23,217 nucleotides of DNA from Udaeobacter sp046731855 (GCA_046731855.1 JBKPLX010000246.1:1-23217); one strand, 5' to 3'; shown: positions 14,040 through 22,146, counted from the first letter of the stretch. A program made the numbers and translations. The notes: generated from the letters alone by a model not told the origin.

Positions 14040-15857
14040 ATGTGGCTGGTGCGCTGGTTTAAGGTCAGTTTTGGGTTGTTCGCTTTGTTAATTGTCGGTC
14101 TGCGGCTTAACGCTCAGATCGATCGCATTACGGGAAAGAATTTCGCCACGCGATCGGAAGTGCTGGCACGGCATGGAATGGTCTGCACGAGCGTGCCCGC
14201 GGCCACCGAGGTCGGCATAGATATCTTGAAACGAGGTGGTAGCGCCGTGGACGCGGCAATCGCTGCAAATGCCACGCTCGGTTTGATGGAGCCTGTCTCC
14301 AACGGAATCGGCGGCGATCTGTTTGCAATCGTTTATAGCGCGAAAGAAAACAAACTTTACGGAATCAACGGCAGCGGCCGTTCACCGCTTGGTTTGAGCT
14401 ATGACCAGATGAAAGCCGAGTTGGCAAAACTGCATCGTGAAACCATTCCACCAAGAGGCATGTTGCCGATTAGCGTGCCGGGAGCAGTGGATGCCTGGGC
14501 GGAGCTGAACAAAAGATTCGGCAAACTGAAATTGAGTGATGATCTTGCTCCTGCCATTCGGTATGCCGAAGAGGGTTTTCCGGTTACGGAATTAATTGCT
14601 TTTTACTGGGGCTTTGGCCCGGAAGTATACAAGGGATTGCCTGGCGCTTTTCTTGAGACCTACACACTCGACGGCAAAGGACGAACCCCGGCAAAGGGCG
14701 ATATTTTCAAAAACCCAGCTCTCGCGAAAAGCTTGCGACTGATTGGCGAAAAAGGCCGCGACGCTTTTTATAAGGGCGAGATCGCGGCCAAGATCGACGA
14801 GTTTATGCGAGCGAATGGCGGTTTTTTGCGGAAAGCCGATTTCGAGAAGCATACATCGACCTGGGTCGAGCCTGTTTCGATCAATTATCGTGGCTACGAT
14901 GTTTTTGAGCTTCCACCGAACGGCCAGGGGATCGCGGCCCTGCAGATGTTGAACATCCTCGAAGGATTCGATCTGCGCGCCATGCGACGCAATTCACCCG
15001 AGACGCTGCATACCATGATCGAAGCGAAGAAAATCGCCTGGGCGGATCGGGCGAAGTTTTATGCTGATCCAGCATTCGCGAAGATTCCGCTTACCGGTTT
15101 GCTTTCAAAAGAATATGCAGTCGAACGTCGCAAGTTAATCGACCCAAATCACGCGGCGAAGAAGGTCGAGGCGGGCAATCCGGAAGATGGAGTCGGCGCG
15201 CCCCCGCGCCGCTCTGCCGATACTTCGGCCCGAAAGCGGCCCGGCTCCAGTTCGGCCATCGATGACGGCGATACGATTTATATGTGTACAGCCGATGAGG
15301 AAGGTAACATGGTCTCGCTCATTCAAAGCAATTATCGCGGAATGGGCAGCGGCATCGTGGTGCCCGGACTCGGGTTCATGTTTCAGGATCGCGGCGAACT
15401 TTTTTCGATGGATCCAAATCACGCGAACGTTTACGCGCCGGGTAAACGTCCGTTTCACACCATCATTCCTGGTTTTGTCATGAAGGATGGTAAGCCGTGG
15501 GAAGCATTCGGCGTGATGGGCGGCGGGATGCAACCGCAAGGTCACGTGCAGGTGCTGACGAACCAGATCGATTTCGGTCTAAACGTGCAGGAAGCCGGAG
15601 ACGCTTCGCGCTGGCAGCATGAAGGAGATAACGAACCGACCGGAGAAAAAATGACTAAGGAAGGCGGTTACGTTGAAGTCGAGAGCGGCATTCCGTATGA
15701 GACTGTGCGTGAATTGTACAAGAAAGGACACGATATGCGTTTCGATGTCGGCGGTTACGGCGGTTACCAGGCGATCAGAGTCGAAATGCATGATGGGAAG
15801 CGCGTCTATGTCGGTGCAAGCGAATCGCGCAAAGACGGAATGGCAGCGGGATATTGA
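14040..15857 (+). CDS. ggt: gamma-glutamyltransferase family protein
   Basis: 605 residues; AGAAGG shortly before the ATG supports the start. A signal peptide or anchor (about 1-26) sends it to the periplasm. GGT is an N-terminal nucleophile hydrolase that cuts itself into two subunits and cleaves glutathione or transfers its gamma-glutamyl group. Seen: GMVCTSVPAATEVGIDILKRGGSAVDAAIA, NGIGGDLFAIVY, PNGQGIAALQMLNILEGFD, and the small-subunit start at Thr412 in DTIYMCTADEEGNMVSLIQS, where Thr412 aligns with E. coli Thr391. The motif after it (IYMC) differs from the classical THYS, so it may belong to a GGT-like branch with another substrate. An insertion of about 23 residues (384-407) sits just before the cleavage site. 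Confidence 0.9.
   Translation: MWLVRWFKVSFGLFALLIVGLRLNAQIDRITGKNFATRSEVLARHGMVCTSVPAATEVGIDILKRGGSAVDAAIAANATLGLMEPVSNGIGGDLFAIVYSAKENKLYGINGSGRSPLGLSYDQMKAELAKLHRETIPPRGMLPISVPGAVDAWAELNKRFGKLKLSDDLAPAIRYAEEGFPVTELIAFYWGFGPEVYKGLPGAFLETYTLDGKGRTPAKGDIFKNPALAKSLRLIGEKGRDAFYKGEIAAKIDEFMRANGGFLRKADFEKHTSTWVEPVSINYRGYDVFELPPNGQGIAALQMLNILEGFDLRAMRRNSPETLHTMIEAKKIAWADRAKFYADPAFAKIPLTGLLSKEYAVERRKLIDPNHAAKKVEAGNPEDGVGAPPRRSADTSARKRPGSSSAIDDGDTIYMCTADEEGNMVSLIQSNYRGMGSGIVVPGLGFMFQDRGELFSMDPNHANVYAPGKRPFHTIIPGFVMKDGKPWEAFGVMGGGMQPQGHVQVLTNQIDFGLNVQEAGDASRWQHEGDNEPTGEKMTKEGGYVEVESGIPYETVRELYKKGHDMRFDVGGYGGYQAIRVEMHDGKRVYVGASESRKDGMAAGY
15189..15260. repeat. in-frame hairpin-rich insertion in the GGT gene
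   Basis: GC-rich segment with a perfect GGCGCG-CCCC-CGCGCC hairpin (15195-15210) and further short GCCG/CGGC pairs. It encodes a Pro/Arg/Ser-rich stretch unlike the family sequence on either side. Boundaries are approximate. Confidence 0.55.
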
Positions 15858-15900
15858 TCTCTGAAACGAAGAAAGGGCGAAACGGCGGATGCACTAATTC

Positions 15901-15921
15901 ACCGATTCGATCTTCATCGGT
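15901..15921. terminator. small hairpin between two converging genes
   Basis: ACCGAT (15901-15906) and ATCGGT (15916-15921) flank a 9-base loop where the GGT gene and the coiled-coil gene converge. It overlaps the end of the latter and has no T-run; weak. Confidence 0.25.
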
Positions 15922-16504
15922 TATTCTGCGCTTTGAGTTCGGCGAGTTTTTCTTCGGCGTGAGTGACGTCGGATTTTTGTCCGATACCGAGCTTAAGAAG
16001 TTTTTGCTGGCGGCGTAAATTTGCTTCCGCGGCCTCGAGCTCGGCGCGCTCTCGTTTCGCCGTTGCGACTTGCGCGGCTTCGGTTAGTTGCGCCAGCGCT
16101 GTTTTCATTGACTCCAGTTCGTCTCTGGTAATTTCGCCAGTCGCGAGTTGAGATTCCTTTTCGGCAAATTCTTCTTTGGCGCGAGCGACACGTGCATTTG
16201 CCAGGTCCGAATCACACCGGAGGACCTTCAACATTCGCTGCTCCACTTCCACTCTTGCCAGCACACCGATTTTATAGAGACGTTCTGCGCCTGCGGCATT
16301 TTGTTTTGCGCGTGCCAATTGCTTTTCTAAACGTGCCATATCGCCGTTCGGCAATGGCTCATCCGAGAGGTCTTGCTTTAATATTGGCGGCTCGACGTCG
16401 AATGAATCGGGTTCCTCGGATTTGTTGCCCGCGGATTGGTCCGCCGCCCACACCGCCATCGCCAGAGCGAGAAGCGTGACCGGCAGGGCGAAAATGCGGG
16501 CCAT
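15914..16504 (-). CDS. secreted coiled-coil protein, TolC-like helical region
   Basis: 196 residues. A signal peptide (ALPVTLLALAMAVWA) is followed by an acidic linker and then by almost continuous helix from about residue 55. Two related blocks are visible: AERLYKIGVLARVEVEQRMLKV near 74 and LRRQQKLLKLGIGQKSDVTHAEEKL near 162. This 'L-Y-K-x-G-x-x-x-x-x-V' pattern is common in TolC-type outer-membrane efflux proteins, but the protein lacks their barrel and is too short, so it may be a periplasmic adaptor or just a coiled coil. It lies 60 bases downstream of the patatin-like gene, probably in its operon. The true function is unknown. Confidence 0.7.
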   Translation of the reverse strand: MARIFALPVTLLALAMAVWAADQSAGNKSEEPDSFDVEPPILKQDLSDEPLPNGDMARLEKQLARAKQNAAGAERLYKIGVLARVEVEQRMLKVLRCDSDLANARVARAKEEFAEKESQLATGEITRDELESMKTALAQLTEAAQVATAKRERAELEAAEANLRRQQKLLKLGIGQKSDVTHAEEKLAELKAQNNR

Positions 16505-16564
16505 CCCTTTATTTTACCACGAATTGGCGACGCCAGCATAGGTGTATGTTCCCGCCTGTGCCGA

Positions 16565-19500
16565 TCAGGCGCTTACGCGATCTTGTTTTTTCGTTTCCTC
16601 AAGCAATGCTGGGAGCCAATCGGGCGCTTCCATCTGGAGGTGGCGTTTTAGAATGTCTCGAACGAAACAGCGAAAATCGCCATCGCAATCTGTGCAAAAC
16701 TTTTCCATGGTGTACGCACCAAGCATCCGATAACTCTCGAATTGCGACTCGGAGAAGAACTGATCGCTCGTGCTCTCGTGCGGGAACGTCGGATTGGTCT
16801 TGAAGTATTCGTAGATATCGCGCGGTTCGTCGCCGTAACAGGCCGGCTTGATGTAAACGATAATTCCATCCGGAGCGTCGGGACCGTCTACTACCGAGTA
16901 ACGAATGCGCCCCACGGCGCAGTTATGGCCGGGAGTTTTAAGGGTGTCGATTGCGCTGCGAGGATAGATGGTCATTGTGCCAAAATCGATCGGGATTCCA
17001 AAATCGATCCGGATTTTGCGCACTGCTTCACCGAGATCGGCATAGGCGCATTCAGGGTCCTCACCACCATCGCTCACCACGATGAAATGACAGCGACGCA
17101 GCACCATTTCGTACACTCCAAGGTTCTCGAAATGGCCGCCGTCAGAGAGGTTCACATATTTGTAATGATCGGTCGTATTTCCGATCGCTTCAGAGAACAG
17201 TGGCCCCACGGAATATCGTGGTCCCTTTCGTTGCCAGGTGTTAGCGCCGGGCGATCCGGGGTTGCCCAGCCACCAGCCGAGACGCACATTAAATAGCGTC
17301 ATTAAAAGACCCAGCACCGGCGAAGAATGATAGCCCATATTCGGATTCGCCGCCGCGCCTGAGATAGCCATTGCTGTTCCGAGGGTAATCGCTTCGCCAT
17401 ATTTGGGGGATGGTCGGTAGCCAACCTTGAAAGAACCGCAGTGTAATCGGCTCATCGTAAAGGATTCAGCCTTCCGTTCCTGCCACGCCAGTTGCTGGCC
17501 CCTGACGACATTAAGCGCGCCGTTAAGGACGTGAAGAGGTTTGTCGGAAGACAAGTCGCCGAGCTTGATGTTGTCGTCGGGGTCAAACCCCGTAAACAGA
17601 TTCGGTCTTCTGGTTGTGCGCGACGCGGCCAGGTACGCGCGGATCAGCCGGTTCCGATAGGTCGCGTGGAGAGAGAACTTGTTCGCATTGATGAAAAAAC
17701 CAATCACGATTCCGAAAAGCAGCATGACGCACGTGAGGAAGACGACAACGAAGAGCTGAATGCGCCAGGAATTTGGGTCGATAATTTGCTCCGGCGTTCC
17801 GCCCAAAAGCCAGGCAGTAGCGTGTTGTGCCCAAGGCTGAGAACCAATCAATACCAGCGCCCATGAAATGATGATCGCCAGGAGCACAAAGAAGACGACC
17901 GCCACGACAAGCAGAAGCCATTGAAAACCGGCTTTCTCGCCAAATTTACTACTCACCTTGGATCGGATGGCCAGCAAGGCACTGACGAGGCCGGTTACTC
18001 CTCCAAAAGCGCCAAGAAGACCTTTTGCCTGTGGCGTCGCCTTTACGTCCCCGAGAAAAACACCCAGCCGATTTGGCGTTGCAGAAATCAACTGTGCACC
18101 CCATAGAACGATTACGTTGATCACAATCCATCCGAAAATCGTGATGAGGATCCAAGCCGCTGATCGCCCCCACCATTCGCGATCTTCATCCTCGGTGACC
18201 CAGCTCGTTAGTCCGGTAAACAGGAAATTAACTAACAGCAACACCGCCAGGATCAGCGCGGGCGCGAAGCACACGTATTTGACCGCATTACTCGCCGGCG
18301 CCGGCAGCGGGAACCGGTCGGGAAGCTTCTGATTTGTTTTAAGCTGCAATCCACCAATTTCATTGTCCGTTATGCGCGCCGAACCTTGAGGAGTTTCAAT
18401 GGTGTACATTTTGCGAATTTCCGTAATTTCAACCTGAGTACCCGCTGCGAATTTCGTTTTCTCTCTGTTCCAAGGGGTTGGCCAAGGAGTTGGAAGGGCC
18501 TCGCAATCGTGCTTCAACGTGTATTGAATCGGAAGCTGTTGGTCTGGTTTCAGTTCCAAAGGACCGAGATCGTTTTCACTGATGCGCCCCTTCTTCTCGG
18601 GTGTTTCGATGGTATATCTTCTCTCGATTTGCGTAATGGCGCCCTGGGTGCCTTGTGGGATCTTTATTTTCTGCTTACTCCATGGGATGGGCGTTGCCTC
18701 GAGATCCCGGGTCAACGTAAATTGAATGGGAGGTTCTAAAAACATTCGCGTTGCGATCGTCCCGAGGCAAAATCCTGCGAATGCCGCTGCTAGCGCAATG
18801 ATACCCAATCGCCAAAGCGAATTGAAGATGCGCCGTTCTCTCTTTTGCTCATGAAATGCAAGAATAACCGTCGCAAAGACGCCGCCGACCAAATAACACG
18901 CCACGAAAAAAATAACGAACCTGGACCGCCACTCCCCGGCTTCAAACGGCTCGCTACCATGAACGTTGCGGACTAAAGCCCACCATTCAGCCAGGACGAG
19001 AGATGCGAGCATTAGCGGGACTTGCCGAAATTCCAAGAAGCGGCGTTGTGGTAATCGCGCATTGCCGGTGGAAGGAACGTCGATGATTGCGTAGGCCATC
19101 GCTACAGCGATCAACGCGCCTCCGAGTGCGAGGAGGATGTTGAGCCAAATGTCCCAATCGTGCCTTACCTGATCGGCCAGCTGCGCGTACTTCGCGAAAT
19201 CCATGTCGGCACTCCAGGCGGGCCAGTTCGGCTGCAGGTTGATTGCCGCGAGATATAATCTGGGGATCATCATTGCGGCTGCCAGCCACGAGATCAGCAC
19301 CAGCCAGTTCAAGAACATGTTGCGAACGAACGTCGTAATCAGCGTCCAAAAATCTACCGACGTCAGCCCGGTTCGCGGCGCAAGGTAATTGCTGAATTCC
19401 CTTAAATGGCGGATCGGCGGCGGTTCGGGCTTTAGGGTTGAATCAGGCCGCCGCTTCAGTTTCTCGACCACACCGCGAATGCCGTCTGGATCATTCTTAA

Positions 19501-19825
19501 TCCACGCGCTCAGCCAGCTGCCAATATATCCCCCGCCAGAAACCGTGGACAGGTAATGGAATTTCTCGAGCAACCCACAGCGCGCCAAGCCTTGCAAAAT
19601 CCCCAATCCAAAGGTGGCGCTCCGGATGCCGCCGCCCGAGATGCACAGCGCTGCGCGTTTCTCCTTTAGTCCGTGAATGGCGTCCCACAACCTCTTCAGA
19701 CGCGCGTTCGATTCGGTCGAGCTTGGATAGTCTGACGGGAGTTCTCCATGAAGAGCGACAAACTCAGCTTCCAATACTTCGTGCAATGGGAGCGAAGAAT
19801 CGGCCGATGAAGTCTCTTTCGCCAT
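16565..19825 (-). CDS. large integral-membrane patatin-like phospholipase
   Basis: About 1086 residues from the ATG at 19825; a GTG at 19852 would add 9 (numbering here is from the GTG). Patatin motifs are split by a membrane region: oxyanion loop ISGGGIRSATFGLGILQGL at 71-89, nucleophile Ser105 in STVSGGGYIGSW, and, 800 residues later, the catalytic Asp904 in NLSDGGHFENLG. Between them are about nine or ten membrane helices (roughly 172-200, 237-258, 278-296, 311-333, 347-366, 525-548, 565-588, 645-670, 697-720), with a soluble tandem-repeat domain at 376-511. Patatin enzymes hydrolyse acyl chains from membrane lipids. Both catalytic parts should lie on one side of the membrane. It probably leads an operon with the coiled-coil gene. 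No nucleotide cyclase or other known phage-defence partner is adjacent. Confidence 0.85.
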   Translation of the reverse strand: MAKETSSADSSLPLHEVLEAEFVALHGELPSDYPSSTESNARLKRLWDAIHGLKEKRAALCISGGGIRSATFGLGILQGLARCGLLEKFHYLSTVSGGGYIGSWLSAWIKNDPDGIRGVVEKLKRRPDSTLKPEPPPIRHLREFSNYLAPRTGLTSVDFWTLITTFVRNMFLNWLVLISWLAAAMMIPRLYLAAINLQPNWPAWSADMDFAKYAQLADQVRHDWDIWLNILLALGGALIAVAMAYAIIDVPSTGNARLPQRRFLEFRQVPLMLASLVLAEWWALVRNVHGSEPFEAGEWRSRFVIFFVACYLVGGVFATVILAFHEQKRERRIFNSLWRLGIIALAAAFAGFCLGTIATRMFLEPPIQFTLTRDLEATPIPWSKQKIKIPQGTQGAITQIERRYTIETPEKKGRISENDLGPLELKPDQQLPIQYTLKHDCEALPTPWPTPWNREKTKFAAGTQVEITEIRKMYTIETPQGSARITDNEIGGLQLKTNQKLPDRFPLPAPASNAVKYVCFAPALILAVLLLVNFLFTGLTSWVTEDEDREWWGRSAAWILITIFGWIVINVIVLWGAQLISATPNRLGVFLGDVKATPQAKGLLGAFGGVTGLVSALLAIRSKVSSKFGEKAGFQWLLLVVAVVFFVLLAIIISWALVLIGSQPWAQHATAWLLGGTPEQIIDPNSWRIQLFVVVFLTCVMLLFGIVIGFFINANKFSLHATYRNRLIRAYLAASRTTRRPNLFTGFDPDDNIKLGDLSSDKPLHVLNGALNVVRGQQLAWQERKAESFTMSRLHCGSFKVGYRPSPKYGEAITLGTAMAISGAAANPNMGYHSSPVLGLLMTLFNVRLGWWLGNPGSPGANTWQRKGPRYSVGPLFSEAIGNTTDHYKYVNLSDGGHFENLGVYEMVLRRCHFIVVSDGGEDPECAYADLGEAVRKIRIDFGIPIDFGTMTIYPRSAIDTLKTPGHNCAVGRIRYSVVDGPDAPDGIIVYIKPACYGDEPRDIYEYFKTNPTFPHESTSDQFFSESQFESYRMLGAYTMEKFCTDCDGDFRCFVRDILKRHLQMEAPDWLPALLEETKKQDRVSA
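18318..18727 (-). repeat. tandem domain duplication within the patatin-like gene
   Basis: Residues about 376-441 and 442-511 align: IQFTLTRDLEATPIPW / IQYTLKHDCEALPTPW, GTQGAITQIERRYTIETP / GTQVEITEIRKMYTIETP, GRISENDLGPLELKPDQQLP / ARITDNEIGGLQLKTNQKLP. Each unit looks like a small SH3-like beta domain, and the pair is flanked by membrane helices. Confidence 0.75.
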
Positions 19826-19992
19826 GGCGCGCAAACGTGGGGGTCTGCGCACCAGCGTTTATCAAGGTACGGATCATTGGTCAATCTTGTTCCGTAATGG
19901 TCAATACTGCGACTTGAGTGTCACACCGCGCCATTCTTGCAGAGCTTCAATCGCCGTTTGTTCGCGCTGTGATCAAATAAGAGAAAACAAAC
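19826..19992. other. gap upstream of the patatin-like gene
   Basis: It probably holds the promoter of the minus-strand patatin-like gene. The 19857-19915 part is richer in AT and contains the near-repeat GATCATTGGTCAAT / GTAATGGTCAAT. No box can be assigned and no Shine-Dalgarno site precedes the start. Confidence 0.3.
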
Positions 19993-20208
19993 ATGAATCA
20001 GCCAGTCTTACCAAGCTCTAGTCATGAAGAGCACATGCTCGATCATGGCTTTTATAACAAGCACTCGCACGAACCGGAAAAGGCGAACACTTGTGGCTTG
20101 CACCTGATCATCGAAAGAGAAGCAAGAATCCCCCAGGCTCGGGTAGCTTTTATTCGCCGCGAAACGCGGTATATGTCTGATTGCTGCGCCCGTAGCTCAG
20201 CCGGATAG
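19993..20208 (+). pseudogene. possible N-terminal fragment of a SAM-dependent methyltransferase
   Basis: 71 residues after a purine-rich leader (AAGAGAAAAC). The part MLDHGFYNKHSHEPEKANT is reminiscent of the N-terminus of SAM-dependent carboxyl methyltransferases (usual form: GxGxYNxxSxxQ). After about residue 40 the similarity ends and the frame runs through a CCGCG/CGCGG hairpin into the tRNA-like sequence, stopping inside its D-loop. So it looks like the 5' end of a gene cut off by rearrangement. It could also be a small orphan protein; the family call is weak. Confidence 0.35.
20157..20169. repeat. short perfect hairpin ahead of the tRNA-Arg half
   Basis: CCGCG-AAA-CGCGG, 17 bases before the tRNA-like sequence. 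It may be a rearrangement scar or a weak terminator of the fragment before it. Confidence 0.4.
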
Positions 20209-20225
20209 AGCAACGGATTTCTAAT
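20186..20225 (+). pseudogene. 5' half of tRNA-Arg(TCT)
   Basis: A textbook tRNA 5' half: acceptor strand GCGCCCG, TA, D-arm GCTC-AGCCGGATA-GAGC, A26, anticodon stem ACGGA and loop TTTCTAA with anticodon TCT. The next bases should be TCCGT to close the stem, but TTGAA is found, and no variable loop, T-arm (GGTTCGA) or 3' acceptor strand follows. I found no matching 3' half downstream, so it is a truncated, non-functional copy. Confidence 0.88.
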
Positions 20226-20390
20226 TGAAGGAGAGGTTTTTTGCGTAGTTTTTCACTGTTTCGCACAGTGATCTGTAACGAGGCAAGACACGGCCGATTT
20301 GTTGCGGTTTCTCTTGCATCGGCTTGCGCTGTTTTGCACTGAAAGTTGTGCCGACCGTAGAAAGCACCGTGAAACAATCGAGCCCTCGCA

Positions 20391-20408
20391 CGCGCGTGGA
20401 AGTGTCGC
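20391..20408 (+). repeat. 18-bp repeat, copy 1
   Basis: CGCGCGTGGAAGTGTCGC, identical to the copy at 22219. The palindrome CACGCGCGTG (20389-20398) overlaps its start. Confidence 0.85.
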
Positions 20409-20442
20409 TCGCGCCCGATTGGGCTCACTACCTCTAGAATTC

Positions 20443-20470
20443 TCCAAGCTGCCCCTGGGGGAGCCTTGGA
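20443..20470 (+). repeat. strong imperfect hairpin upstream of the decarboxylase
   Basis: TCCAAG (20443-20448) pairs with CTTGGA (20465-20470), with further CT/AG and CCCC/GGGG pairing inside and one bulge and one mismatch. It could be a terminator without T-run, a leader structure, or a mobile palindrome. Confidence 0.55.
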
Positions 20471-20524
20471 CCAACAGTTGCGTCGTAGAGAGGACCGTAA
20501 AAAGCTCAGCCGGTCTCCCTTGGG

Positions 20525-20542
20525 CGCGCGTGGAATTGTATC
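20525..20542 (+). repeat. 18-bp repeat, diverged copy
   Basis: CGCGCGTGGAATTGTATC, 15 of 18 bases as in copy 1. It lies about 30 bases before the decarboxylase start. Confidence 0.55.
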
Positions 20543-20570
20543 TCAGCCCGGTCAGCCTATTTTCGATGAC

Positions 20571-21974
20571 ATGATGGCAAACGAGCAAACGTCCGTGAGT
20601 CGAGTCGCAGATCGTGAAAAGCTTCCAGCGTTGCTCGACAAGGCGCGGCAGTTTGCCGGGCAGTATATCGACAGTCTTGAAGAACGTCCGGTTTTTCCCC
20701 GCGAACAATCCCTACGAGCGATGCATGCCCTCGTCGAACCGCTCCCCGAAAATCCGAGCGACCCATTCCTGGTTCTTGATCAGCTACAGGAGACCGGCGC
20801 GCCTGGTGCCGTCACTCAAACAGGCGGCCGATACTTCGGTTTCGTGAACGGCGGAATTCTTCCAGTCGGGCTCGCCGCCAGGTGGATGGCCGATGTCTGG
20901 GACCAAAACACTGCGCATTACGTCATGTCACCGATCAATTCGCGCCTCGAAGAAATCTGCGAACGTTGGATCGTCTCGCTGCTTGGTTTTCCCGAAGAAA
21001 CTGCAGCCGGTTTTGTATCCGGAACAACGATTGCCAATTTTTCAGGCCTGTGTGCCGGTCGCAACGAATTGCTTCGTCGACGCGGCTGGGACGTTGCCCG
21101 TAGGGGTCTTTACGGTGCGCCGAAGATTCGTGTCGTCGCCAGCGCCGATGCGCACGCAGCGGTCCACAAGTCGATTTCGATGCTCGGTCTCGGATCTGAA
21201 AACGTCGAGCTTGTTCCAGTGGACGATGAGGGGCGTATGCGAGCTGATCAAATGCCAAAATTGGACGAAGCGGCGTTAGTCGTCACCCAAGCTGGGAACG
21301 TAAATTCCGGGGCGATCGATCCCATCGGCGCACTTTGCGAACACGCGCACACTTCGGGTTCGTGGGTTCATGTCGACGGCGCATTCGGCCTTTGGGCGCG
21401 CGTCTTGCAATCGATGCGCGAAACTTGCGACGGCATCGAAATGGCGGACTCCTGGTCACTCGACGCACACAAGACCCTCAATGTTCCCTACGACAGCGGT
21501 ATCATTCTTTGCCGGTATCGCGAAGCATTAATGAGCGCCTTCAAGGCTTCGGCTTCCTATTTTCAGTGGAGCGAACACCGTGACAGCATGAATTTTCGGC
21601 CGTCGATGTCCGCCCGGGCGCGTGTGATAGAACTCTGGGCCGTTCTCAAGACCTTAGGCCGGGAAGGAGTGCGACGTTTGATCGAACAGCTTTGCGAAAA
21701 CGCGCGAAGCTTTGCCCGGCTTCTATCTCAGCAAGGGTTTCAGATCCACAACGATGTTGTTTTTAACCAGGTGCTCGTCTCATGTGATGACGACGCACTC
21801 ACGAGAGCGACGCTGCAGAACATCCAGAGTTCGGGTGAATGCTGGTGTGGCGGCTCAACGTGGCATGGAAGAGCGGTCATCCGAATCAGTGTTTGCGATT
21901 GGGCGACGACGCCAAAACAGATCGAACGCTCCGTGCGCGCTTTCACGAAAGCGCGCGCTACAGCAGCCCGCTGA
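20571..21974 (+). CDS. PLP-dependent group II amino-acid decarboxylase family protein
   Basis: 467 residues from the ATG at 20571 (a second ATG follows directly). The frame is open to a TTG at 20466, but that lead crosses a hairpin and repeats, so I reject it. Numbering from 20571: His195 in ASADAHAAVHKS stacks on PLP, Asp269 in HVDGAFGLWA binds the pyridine nitrogen, Lys301 in SLDAHKTLNVPYDSG forms the Schiff base. N-terminal GGRYFGFVNGGILPVGLAARW and SPINSRLEEICERWIVSLLGF are typical of the family that includes aromatic-amino-acid, glutamate and 2,4-diaminobutyrate decarboxylases. The amine product cannot be told from sequence. The gene is complete, stands alone, and lies between two truncated tRNA copies. 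Confidence 0.9.
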   Translation: MMANEQTSVSRVADREKLPALLDKARQFAGQYIDSLEERPVFPREQSLRAMHALVEPLPENPSDPFLVLDQLQETGAPGAVTQTGGRYFGFVNGGILPVGLAARWMADVWDQNTAHYVMSPINSRLEEICERWIVSLLGFPEETAAGFVSGTTIANFSGLCAGRNELLRRRGWDVARRGLYGAPKIRVVASADAHAAVHKSISMLGLGSENVELVPVDDEGRMRADQMPKLDEAALVVTQAGNVNSGAIDPIGALCEHAHTSGSWVHVDGAFGLWARVLQSMRETCDGIEMADSWSLDAHKTLNVPYDSGIILCRYREALMSAFKASASYFQWSEHRDSMNFRPSMSARARVIELWAVLKTLGREGVRRLIEQLCENARSFARLLSQQGFQIHNDVVFNQVLVSCDDDALTRATLQNIQSSGECWCGGSTWHGRAVIRISVCDWATTPKQIERSVRAFTKARATAAR

Positions 21975-22106
21975 GTGTTCGCGTCAAGACGTTGCTTTCT
22001 TTCTGAACACGGCCCTACACGAGCTTCGGCGGATCTTGCAGCGCGGCGCGAGATGGCCATGCGAACTGTTGATTAACTCGCTGAAAACAGCTTTCGTATT
22101 CGGAAC
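21975..22106. other. gap after the decarboxylase
   Basis: GTGTTC (21975-21980) and GAACAC (22005-22010) form a 6-bp inverted repeat with a 24-base loop, a weak terminator candidate. Nothing else is seen before the tRNA-Thr half. Confidence 0.3.
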
Positions 22107-22146
22107 GCCAGCATAGCTCAGTTGGTTTCGAGCGGCTGATTTGTAA
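22107..22146 (+). pseudogene. 5' half of tRNA-Thr(TGT)
   Basis: Acceptor strand GCCAGCA, TA, D-arm GCTC-AGTTGGTTTC-GAGC, G26, anticodon stem GCTGA and loop TTTGTAA with anticodon TGT. The stem should close with TCAGC, but TCCGT follows, and there is no T-arm or 3' acceptor strand. It breaks at the same structural point as the tRNA-Arg half. TCCGT would complement the Arg copy's stem (ACGGA), perhaps by chance. Confidence 0.85.

Larger units (their letters stand above)
20226..20570. other. gene-free stretch before the decarboxylase
   Basis: No credible gene; open frames on both strands here lack family features. It contains a small TCACTG/CAGTGA hairpin (20253-20271), two members of the 18-bp repeat family (20391 and 20525), a GAGCCC/GGGCTC inverted repeat around the first one, and the strong hairpin at 20443-20470. 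It probably includes the decarboxylase promoter, which I cannot locate. Confidence 0.5.

Noticed and set aside
16762..16782. Short GAGCAC-like stretch in the patatin-like gene, similar to the hexamer repeat
   Set aside because: Only about two units, easily chance.
20268..20295. TGTAACG near 20270 as another target promoter of the ECF sigma factor
   Set aside because: No GGTCATT or GTC-type box at the 16-base distance.
20186..20530. tRNA-Arg interrupted by a group I intron in the anticodon loop
   Set aside because: Such introns exist, but no 3' half with a T-arm or matching acceptor strand was found downstream.
20466..20570. N-terminal extension of the decarboxylase from a TTG
   Set aside because: It runs over a hairpin and a copy of the 18-bp repeat and has no decarboxylase similarity; two ATGs follow.
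20253..20708. 151-residue open frame on the minus strand before the decarboxylase
   Set aside because: It overlaps the decarboxylase N-terminus and shows no domain, signal or coding pattern.
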